A stretch of 64,000 nucleotides of DNA, taken from CAVWGP01 sp963754645. Its GTDB lineage: Bacteria; Pseudomonadota; Alphaproteobacteria; Bin65. The first letter of the stretch is position 1; each line of letters begins with the position of its first letter. Below the pieces are notes generated by a model. The model saw only the letters and a program-made list of their open reading frames with translations, was not told the DNA's origin and did not search any database. Position numbers and translations under genes: made by a program. This document shows, in pieces, positions 18,701 to 24,286 of the stretch. The DNA lies in NCBI GenBank assembly GCA_963754645.1, contig CAVWGP010000004.1:930001-994000 (forward strand), given 5' to 3'.

Positions 18701-19634
18701 CGCGGTCGTCGAAGCGCGCCGCGAACTCGACGCCGCGCGCAAGCAAGCCGAAGACGACGCGCGGAAGAAGTCCGAGGACGAACGCAAGCAGCGCGAGGAA
18801 GAAGCGGCCAAGCGCGAGTTGGACGAGCGCAAGAAGCGCGAGGAAGAGGCCCGCAAATCGGGCGCCGACGCCGATGCCGAACAGCGCGCGAAGACACGCG
18901 ACATCGTGCGCGACTCCGCCTTCGATGCGCGCACGCGCCGCGGCACCGCCTATTTCGTGTTCGAGAAATCCGATATCAGCGCCGCCGTGGCGGCGATGAT
19001 CGGGCGGGCGGCCGATGCGGCGAAAGCCGAGAAAGACGGATACCTGTCGCTAATCTGCGGCCATGACCAGCTTGAGGTCGCCGATGCGGCCGCGGGCCGC
19101 CGTCTGGCCTTGCTGCGGTGCGCGGCCGTTCAAACCATCGCGGCCGGGCGCGGCCTCGCTCCGCGCCAAGTGCGCGCCGCGTTGGCCACTGCGGGAAAAG
19201 GCCCGGATTTCCGCCGCGTGGCATTTGCCGTGCAGGTCGAAAAGCCCGAGGCCGGCAAGCCTGAGGCGGGCAAGCCCGACGCATCGAAGCCCGACGACAA
19301 GGCGCCGGCCGGCGCCATCCGCCTGGCCGGGCGGACCGCGTCGTTCTCGCGCCTGTCGCGGGAAAAGCGCGCGACCTTGCGGGTCACGCTCGTCTTCGGA
19401 GCCGGCGGCGCGCTGACCGCGACGTGCAGCGCCGAGGCGCCGGACGGCGCGCAATCGGCCTGCTTCGGCCAACAAAGCGGCCCCGGCACCTGGTCGCTCA
19501 ACGGCAACACACTGTGTCTGACCTCCGCCGTTCTCGGCCTTGCCAGCCAGAGCTGCTACCAGCTTTCGGGCGAGGGCAACCAGCTCGTCGCGTCGGGCGC
19601 CGGCGTCGTCGCCGGGCCGATGTTCCTGCGGTGA
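15795..19634 (+). CDS. Giant membrane Ser/Thr protein kinase with repeats, OmpA-like and secreted-family C-terminal domains
   Basis: Taken from GTG 15795 (an in-frame ATG at 15687 is less likely), the protein has 1279 residues. A kinase domain spans residues ~18-290: G-loop LGAGGFGITYL, Lys in VAIKEYLP, HRDIKPANIYI, LLDFGAA and GYAPFEQY. One membrane helix (PAGAVGALALAAVGYFVLAP, ~350-372) precedes a long extracytoplasmic Arg/Glu/Ala-rich region. That region has three tandem repeats starting near residues 555, 695 and 864 (RADTFSSLARDRLGAARTAL and relatives). Residues ~1047-1145 look like a degenerate OmpA-type domain (TAYFVFEKSDISAAV). The final ~105 residues (RLAGRTASFSRLS, ALTATCSAE, GTWSLNGNTLCL, SQSC) match the fold of the six exported proteins encoded next. 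Confidence 0.9.
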   Translation: MTSSHVNSLPIGHVFEGYCVQRVLGAGGFGITYLAEEVTIGRKVAIKEYLPAGFAARGRDSYSVQPLSEATREQYKWGLDRFRKEAATLVNFEHPNIVTVYRYFEANGTAYLVMQYVEGHALDALLGKGGTLSANEIEEVLLPILDGLEQVHKTGFLHRDIKPANIYIRKDGRPVLLDFGAARLAIGQESRSLTAIVSEGYAPFEQYEARGDQGPWSDVYALGAVLYRCTTGNKPPPAPERISARISGRPDPLEPASVVARGRYGMALLVATDRALGLTRDERPQNVGELRRLLRGDDLDSAIQSTPVSALASAMARPASETILLSPSGESGRRSGGVRGEGEPKRKPRWLIPAGAVGALALAAVGYFVLAPKSADNRTQPAASSENADALAQNAAVEATRLVDEANGAIARGDFAAGRTRLADAKRRVEEGLQRRPDHPRLRQAQQDIAAAERGLATRAAARLKELVDGAEREMQRGDHDAAQRQLDEAARIDAAAAEIEAARRRLNEARNRAEGERKRRLEEEQKRQADTDTQRRAEAERQRQAEAEQRDRATRADTFSSLARDRLGAARTALQQARFAEARRLVEEARGFLRNALDLVPQSASAAAVQRDLDLLQGELRQRIADRVAALVNDAKAAIGRGQLDEAERLLADVADLDATAPSLVSARRELAAARQRADEERRRGSADQRERETRADTFAGLARERLTEARAALQQSRYAEARRLARESQGFVRSAVGIYPSSASAAAVQRDLDQFQGELSQRIDNRVAALVTEARAFMARGQFDDADRRLTDAAALEPTSAAVASVRRELAAARQRADDERRKKEAEERAKAEDERRRQDDARKKAEEAVKAETERREKETRADTYASLARQRLDAGNAALRQSRHVEARRLAEECAGFIRDGELIYASAANLVAVKRDLAEFQRMLAQRVAARVADLVRSAREHIKEKRLAEAQRELDEAATLDRAAVVEARRELDAARKQAEDDARKKSEDERKQREEEAAKRELDERKKREEEARKSGADADAEQRAKTRDIVRDSAFDARTRRGTAYFVFEKSDISAAVAAMIGRAADAAKAEKDGYLSLICGHDQLEVADAAAGRRLALLRCAAVQTIAAGRGLAPRQVRAALATAGKGPDFRRVAFAVQVEKPEAGKPEAGKPDASKPDDKAPAGAIRLAGRTASFSRLSREKRATLRVTLVFGAGGALTATCSAEAPDGAQSACFGQQSGPGTWSLNGNTLCLTSAVLGLASQSCYQLSGEGNQLVASGAGVVAGPMFLR

Positions 19635-19638
19635 TGCG

Positions 19639-20202
19639 ATGACCGTCCATGGCGCAAGGCGGAGGTTCGGTTCGCCGGCCGTGCGGATCGTCGCGGGATT
19701 GGCCGCGATTGTTTTCGCTGCTGCGGCTTCCGCGCAGGGCCCCGGTCCGCAATGTAACAAGCCGTGGCCTTTCGCCGTCAACGACGCGAACCGCGTCGCG
19801 CAGCGCGATCTGGACAGGCTGCTATCGGGCAAGACAATCGTCTATTTGCGGCAGTTTCAAGCTGGCGGCGAGGTCACCGATCGCGGGCGCGCTCCGATTC
19901 GCAGATTTGAACGTACCTTTACCACCCAGCTCCGCGCCGATGGCTCGCTTGCCGTCACCTGCGAGGAACGGGTGGCGAATTCCGATTCGTTTGTGCCGTG
20001 CCCTGGATTTGACGCCAACATCAGGGGCGCAAGGGAGAACGGAATCTGGCGCACCAGCGAAGGGCTGCTGTGTTTTTCGCTGACTCGTGTCCGTGATGGC
20101 GAGGAAGTTTGTGTATCGATCCATCGCCAGAACGATCGCTTCGCGGCCAAGCGTGAGCGCGGGTCGTGGACGTGCCTCGAAGGCGAGTTTGCATTCAAGT
20201 GA
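19639..20202 (+). CDS. Exported six-cysteine protein, paralogue 1 of 6
   Basis: ATG 19639 lies 4 bases after the kinase stop, so the genes are probably co-transcribed. The 187-residue product has a signal peptide (GLAAIVFAAAASAQ) and a family core: QCNKPWPFAVNDANRVAQRD, LLSGKTIVYLRQF, DGSLAVTCEER, FVPCPG, GIWRTSEGLLCFSLTRV, EEVCVSIHRQ and WTCLEGEFAF. The six Cys shared by all paralogues (QC, TC, PC, LC, VC, TC) would allow three disulfides in the periplasm. No known family is recognised. It is the most divergent of the first five in the N-terminal motif (KPWPF instead of AGPLPF). Confidence 0.85.
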   Translation: MTVHGARRRFGSPAVRIVAGLAAIVFAAAASAQGPGPQCNKPWPFAVNDANRVAQRDLDRLLSGKTIVYLRQFQAGGEVTDRGRAPIRRFERTFTTQLRADGSLAVTCEERVANSDSFVPCPGFDANIRGARENGIWRTSEGLLCFSLTRVRDGEEVCVSIHRQNDRFAAKRERGSWTCLEGEFAFK

Positions 20203-20212
20203 GGAAATCTCC

Positions 20213-20251
20213 GGCCCCGGCATCGTCGCCGGGCCGATGTTTTTGCGGTAG
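20213..20251 (+). pseudogene. Relic of a duplicated kinase 3' end
   Basis: Directly after paralogue 1 the frame reads GPGIVAGPMFLR and a stop. This is nearly identical to the last residues of the kinase (GAGVVAGPMFLR, stop at 19634). Two copies of the same 3' end, each followed by a six-Cys gene, show that a block ending in this tail was duplicated and mostly replaced. Confidence 0.7.
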
Positions 20252-20278
20252 GACACGCGATCGCGTAGCGAGGCTTCG

Positions 20279-20839
20279 ATGTGCCGCAAACTTGCGAAAA
20301 CCCGCGTCTTGGCCGTTTGCTTTGCAATCGCGCTGACCGACGGAATGGCCGCGGCGCAGTCCGCCAATCCCGCGCGTTGCGCCGGTCCGTTGCCGTTTCC
20401 GGTCAATGCGGCGAACCAGGTCGCCGCCAAGGATATGCAAAAGCTCTTCGCCGGGCGGACAATGCAATTTTTGCGCCGATGGCGCGAGGCGCAGCAGGCG
20501 CCAAGTCAGACAAGCCGCGGGCAGCCGGCAGCGCCGTGGATTGAAAGGATAATGTCGGGTGATTTTCGACGAGACGGCTCCTTGTTGGCACGCTGCGAGG
20601 AGCGGCCGGAGGGTTCGGGCACCGCCTTCAGAGCTTGCGAGCGCTATACGCCGGAAGCGTCCGGCAGCACCGAGAACGGGACCTGGCGGATCGATGCCGG
20701 ACTATTGTGTTGGGCGCATACCCGCATACGGGACGCGGTAGAAGTCTGCGTCTCGGTTCATCATCAGGACGGCCGTTATGCCGCCAAGCTGGTCCGCGGT
20801 CCATGGACGTGCATGGAAGGCGAGTTCCTGTTCAAATAG
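20279..20839 (+). CDS. Exported six-cysteine protein, paralogue 2 of 6
   Basis: The 186-residue product has a signal peptide (VCFAIALTDGMAAAQS). The core is CAGPLPFPVNAANQVAAKDM, KLFAGRTMQFLRRW, DGSLLARCEER, RACERY, GTWRIDAGLLCWAHTRI, EVCVSVHHQDGRYAAKLV and WTCMEGEFLFK. All six family cysteines are present. The spacer after FLRRW (EAQQAPSQTSRGQPAAP) is longer than in the other copies. It is separated from paralogue 1 by 76 bases that include the kinase-tail relic. Confidence 0.87.
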   Translation: MCRKLAKTRVLAVCFAIALTDGMAAAQSANPARCAGPLPFPVNAANQVAAKDMQKLFAGRTMQFLRRWREAQQAPSQTSRGQPAAPWIERIMSGDFRRDGSLLARCEERPEGSGTAFRACERYTPEASGSTENGTWRIDAGLLCWAHTRIRDAVEVCVSVHHQDGRYAAKLVRGPWTCMEGEFLFK

Positions 20840-20852
20840 GAGGGGACGGGGG

Positions 20853-21383
20853 ATGCGCGCATCGAGCGCTAGCGTTTGCCTTGCGGTTGCGTTGGGTGCC
20901 GGCCCAGCCTTCGCCCAGTCACTGGGTCCGCATTTGGGTCCGCACTGCGCCGGGCCGCTGCCGTTTTCGGTGAGCGACGCCAATCGAGTGGCCGCCAAGG
21001 ACATGCAAAGGCTGTTCGCCGGCAAGTCGATCGAATATGTGCGGCGCATCCAAGTGCTGGGCGAGGAGACGCCGCGCGGGCGCTTGCCGCCGAGCATGGT
21101 CGAACGCATCTATTCGGTTCAACACCGAACCGACGGGTCGATGACCGGCTTGTGCGAAGTGCGCGTCAAACCCAGCGATCCATTCACGCCGTGCCGCGGC
21201 GGCATCGGCTCTGGCACAGTCGGCGTGTGGCGCATCGTTGATGGCTCGCTGTGCCACTCCGTCCTTGGATTTCGCGATGAGCAAGAGGCCTGCGTCTCGG
21301 TCCATCGCCAGGAGGGCCGCTTCGCCGGCAAGCTCGTGCGCGGTCCTTGGGCCTGTCTCGAGGGCGAGTTCTTGTTCAAGTGA
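20853..21383 (+). CDS. Exported six-cysteine protein, paralogue 3 of 6
   Basis: ATG 20853 follows a strong ribosome site (aggaggggacggggg) 13 bases after paralogue 2. The frame is open further upstream, but only this start gives a signal peptide (SVCLAVALGAGPAFAQ). The mature core is CAGPLPFSVSDANRVAAKDM, RLFAGKSIEYVRRI, DGSMTGLCEVR, FTPCRG, GVWRIVDGSLCHSVLGF, EACVSVHRQEGRFAGKLV and WACLEGEFLFK. The product has 176 residues with all six conserved Cys. The function is unknown. Confidence 0.88.
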   Translation: MRASSASVCLAVALGAGPAFAQSLGPHLGPHCAGPLPFSVSDANRVAAKDMQRLFAGKSIEYVRRIQVLGEETPRGRLPPSMVERIYSVQHRTDGSMTGLCEVRVKPSDPFTPCRGGIGSGTVGVWRIVDGSLCHSVLGFRDEQEACVSVHRQEGRFAGKLVRGPWACLEGEFLFK

Positions 21384-21395
21384 TGGAGCGGCAAA

Positions 21396-21926
21396 ATGAT
21401 GCGCGCGAGGTCCGTTGTCTGTCTGCTGTCTCTTGCCTTTGTTGCCAGTGGCGCGTCCGCGCAAAATCGGGCGTGGTGCGCGGGGCCGCTGCCATTTGCG
21501 GCCACGGATGCAAGTCGCGTCGCCGCGAAGGACATGCAGAAGCTCTTCGCCGGACGGACGATCGACGTCCTGCGCCGCGGCCAAAGGCCCGGAACCGAGA
21601 CGTCACAGGGCCGCGCGCCGCCGGCCATGGTCGAGCGAATCTTTACCATGCACTGGCGCGCCGACGGCTCATTCCATGCGACCTGCGAGGATCGCGTCGG
21701 GGCCATGGCGTCGTTCAAGCCGTGCCCGTCCTGTGGCAACGATGCCGCCGGCGCCAGGGAAGTGGGCGTTTGGCATATCGCCGATGGGCTGCTTTGTTTC
21801 AGCCCGTTGCGGATTCGCGGCGGGCAAGAGGCCTGCGTCTCCGTCCACCGCCACGAAGGACGCTATGCGGCGAAGCTCGTGAGCGGGCCGGCCAGCTGCC
21901 TCGAAGGCGAGTTCCTGTTCAAATAA
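21396..21926 (+). CDS. Exported six-cysteine protein, paralogue 4 of 6
   Basis: The start is 12 bases after paralogue 3. It has 176 residues with a signal peptide (VVCLLSLAFVASGASAQ). The core is CAGPLPFAATDASRVAAKDM, KLFAGRTIDVLRRG, DGSFHATCEDR, FKPCPSCG, GVWHIADGLLCFSPLRI, EACVSVHRHEGRYAAKLV and SCLEGEFLFK. It carries an extra Cys in PCPSCG, giving seven in the mature region. The Trp before the last Cys is replaced (GPASC instead of W-x-C). Confidence 0.88.
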   Translation: MMRARSVVCLLSLAFVASGASAQNRAWCAGPLPFAATDASRVAAKDMQKLFAGRTIDVLRRGQRPGTETSQGRAPPAMVERIFTMHWRADGSFHATCEDRVGAMASFKPCPSCGNDAAGAREVGVWHIADGLLCFSPLRIRGGQEACVSVHRHEGRYAAKLVSGPASCLEGEFLFK

Positions 21927-21940
21927 CGGAGTGACGAAGG

Positions 21941-22471
21941 ATGCGCATATTGCACAAGGCCGTTTGTCTCGCGGCTGCGCTCGCTTCGGGCCCCGCCGTC
22001 GCTCAAAGTCCCGTGTCGGGATGTGGCGGACCGTTTCCGTTCCCGCTCAGCGACGGCAACCGCGTTGCGGCGAAGGACATGCGGAGATTATTTGCCGGCA
22101 AGACGGTCGAGTATATTCGCCACTACCAGGAAGAAGGTATCGAGACGCCCCGGGGGCGGACGCTGCCCGTAAGAAGGGAGCGAATATTCGGGCTTCAATG
22201 GCGCGCCGACGGATCGCTCCTCAGCACTTGCGAAGAACGCACCGGGACCGCGGAGTCCTTCAAGCCTTGCCTCGGCATGACCCCGAATGTTCCCGGCTCC
22301 AGCGATGCGGGGGTGTGGCGTATCGCCGACCAAGTGCTGTGCTGGACGCAAACGCGGGTGCGCGGCAGCGAAGAAGTGTGCGTCACCGTGCATCGCCAGG
22401 ACGGGCGTTACGCGGCAAAGCTCGCGCGCGGCGCTTGGACGTGCCTCGAAGGCGAGTTTCTCTTCAAGTGA
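21941..22471 (+). CDS. Exported six-cysteine protein, paralogue 5 of 6
   Basis: The start is 14 bases after paralogue 4. It has 176 residues with a signal peptide (AVCLAAALASGPAVAQS). The core is CGGPFPFPLSDGNRVAAKDM, RLFAGKTVEYIRHY, DGSLLSTCEER, FKPCLG, GVWRIADQVLCWTQTRV, EEVCVTVHRQDGRYAAKLA and WTCLEGEFLFK. All six family cysteines are kept. Close similarity of copies 3 to 5 suggests they are the youngest duplicates. Confidence 0.88.
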   Translation: MRILHKAVCLAAALASGPAVAQSPVSGCGGPFPFPLSDGNRVAAKDMRRLFAGKTVEYIRHYQEEGIETPRGRTLPVRRERIFGLQWRADGSLLSTCEERTGTAESFKPCLGMTPNVPGSSDAGVWRIADQVLCWTQTRVRGSEEVCVTVHRQDGRYAAKLARGAWTCLEGEFLFK

Positions 22472-22493
22472 GGCAACGCGGGAGGGGATCGTT

Positions 22494-23021
22494 TTGAACG
22501 CACGCGTCGTCGCATCGCTGATTGTCGCAGCATCGCTGTTCCCCTTTTGCATCGCGGCGCAGGAAATCAATCCCTGCCTCATTCCGCCGCCGCCCTTCGC
22601 CTTGACCGAGGCCAATCGCCTCGGCGCCGGCGACATCCGCCGCGCCTTCTCGGGGCGCACCAACGAACATGTCCGCCGGCCGAATCCCGCGGCCTTCGCG
22701 GCGCGACCGGGGGGGCCGCCCTGGACCGAACGCTACATCACGATTGAATGGCGGCCGGACGGCTCTTTCTTCTATCGCTGCGAGGAAGTTCGGCGCGGTG
22801 GCGGCGCCTTGCGACCGTGCCAAAACCCCAATCCGCGCGCCGCGCAAGCCAGCGATATCGGCACATGGCGCGTCGCCGGCAAATTGCTGTGCTACACGTT
22901 CAGTTGGAGGGGCGCCGAGGGCGAGCGCTGCGTCAGCGTCCATCGCCAGGAAAGCCGCGTCGTCACGCGGTCGGTAAGCGGCGGCTGGACCTGCGTCGAA
23001 GGCGAGGTTCATTTCAAGTAG
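22494..23021 (+). CDS. Exported six-cysteine protein, paralogue 6 of 6, TTG start
   Basis: A TTG codon at 22494 is the most plausible start: gggagggg at 22480-22487 is correctly spaced, and the frame then gives a signal peptide (VVASLIVAASLFPFCIAAQ). No ATG in frame gives one. The 175-residue product is the most divergent member: CLIPPPPFALTEANRLGAGD, AFSGRTNEHVRRP, DGSFFYRCEEV, LRPCQN, GTWRVAGKLLCYTFSW, ERCVSVHRQESRVV and WTCVEGEVHFK. All six Cys are present. Confidence 0.85.
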   Translation: MNARVVASLIVAASLFPFCIAAQEINPCLIPPPPFALTEANRLGAGDIRRAFSGRTNEHVRRPNPAAFAARPGGPPWTERYITIEWRPDGSFFYRCEEVRRGGGALRPCQNPNPRAAQASDIGTWRVAGKLLCYTFSWRGAEGERCVSVHRQESRVVTRSVSGGWTCVEGEVHFK

Positions 23022-23103
23022 CGCGGCGCCCACCATTGTCGTCCCCGCGAAAGCGTTAGGGCATGCACACATTTCGCGGCATCGCCGCAATTTTCCTACG
23101 TTT

Positions 23104-23261
23104 GTCATCCCGACCGAGAGACGCCGACGGCGTCGGATGGCGCGTGAGCGCGCGAGTGGAGGGACCTCGACCGGACTTGCCACGCCGCGCTTGACGGCAA
23201 GGCGCTCGTCCGCCCGAGGTCCCTCGACGGCGCGCGCTGGCGCGCGCTTGCTCGGGATGAC
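23104..23261. repeat. Intergenic inverted-repeat element
   Basis: Outer arms gtcatcccga (23104-23113) and tcgggatgac (23252-23261) and inner arms gagggacctcg (23159-23169) and cgaggtccctc (23215-23225) can form a long folded structure. Elements starting GTCATCCCGA and ending TCGGGATGAC are widespread intergenic repeats in alphaproteobacteria. It also closes the six-paralogue cluster and may serve as a terminator. Confidence 0.6.
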
Positions 23262-23374
23262 GCCATTGGAACAAGAAAAAAATACGTCGAAAGATGTGTG
23301 CATCCCCTAGCGCTTTCGCGGGCCGGCGAATGTGGGAATGTTGCCCGCGTCGCACGCGAAAAATGGGATGCGCC

Positions 23375-24256
23375 ATGCCGCACCTGACGACCGACGACGG
23401 CGTCCGCCTCCACTACGACGAAGTCGGCGCCGGAACGCCGATCGTCTTTGTCCATGAATTCGCCGGCGAAGCGGCAAGCTGGGAAGCGCAGTTGCGCCAT
23501 TTCGGCCGCAAGCACCGCTGCATCGCCTACAATGCGCGCGGCTATCCGCCCTCCGACGTTCCCGCCGACGACCGCGCCTATTCGCAACAGCGCGCTTGCG
23601 ACGATATCCGCGCGGTGCTCGATGGGCTCGGACTTGCGACGGCGCACATCGTGGGGTTGTCGATGGGCGGCTTCGCCACCGCGCATTTCGGCATGAATTA
23701 TCAGGATCGCGCTTTGTCGTTGACCATCGCCGGCTGCGGCTACGGCGCCGAGCGCGACAAGCGCGAGAAGTTCCAGGCCGAGGCGGCGGCGATTGCGGCG
23801 GAAATCGAAACCAAGGGGATGGCGGGTTTCACCGCCGGCTACGGTCTCGGCGCGTCGCGTGTCCAGCTTCTGAATAAGGATCCGCGCGCTTGGCGCCAGT
23901 TCATGGCGAAATTCGCCGCGCATGACGCCAAGGGTTCGGCCAAAACCTTGCGCAACGTGCAAGGCCAGCGTCCGTCGCTCTACGATGTGGAGGACCGGCT
24001 CGCCAAGATCGCGGTCCCGACGCTGATCGTCACCGGCGACGAGGATTTCAACTGTTTGCAACCCAGCCTGTTCTTGAAGCGCGTCATTCCGTCCGCGGGC
24101 CTTGCGATGCTGCCCAGGACCGGGCACATGGTGAACCTCGAAGAGCCGGCGGCCTTCAATCAACTGGTCGGCGACTTCATCGCCATGGCCGAATCCGGGC
24201 GCTGGGGCCTGCGCGATCCACGCGCCAACCCCAACGAATTGATGCGCGGACGCTGA
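23375..24256 (+). CDS. Alpha/beta-fold hydrolase
   Basis: The start ATG 23375 (PHLTTDDGVRLHYDEVGAG) is chosen over the in-frame 23294 because family homology begins there. The 293-residue protein shows the full triad layout: nucleophile elbow GLSMGG, acid in LIVTGDEDF and His in RTGHMVNLEEP. These enzymes hydrolyse esters, lactones or C-C bonds in the cytosol. The nearby dienoyl-CoA reductase-like gene 30 bases downstream suggests a catabolic pairing. The exact substrate is unknown. Confidence 0.88.
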   Translation: MPHLTTDDGVRLHYDEVGAGTPIVFVHEFAGEAASWEAQLRHFGRKHRCIAYNARGYPPSDVPADDRAYSQQRACDDIRAVLDGLGLATAHIVGLSMGGFATAHFGMNYQDRALSLTIAGCGYGAERDKREKFQAEAAAIAAEIETKGMAGFTAGYGLGASRVQLLNKDPRAWRQFMAKFAAHDAKGSAKTLRNVQGQRPSLYDVEDRLAKIAVPTLIVTGDEDFNCLQPSLFLKRVIPSAGLAMLPRTGHMVNLEEPAAFNQLVGDFIAMAESGRWGLRDPRANPNELMRGR

Positions 24257-24286
24257 CCAATTTATCCGGAACAACAGCCCCAAACA

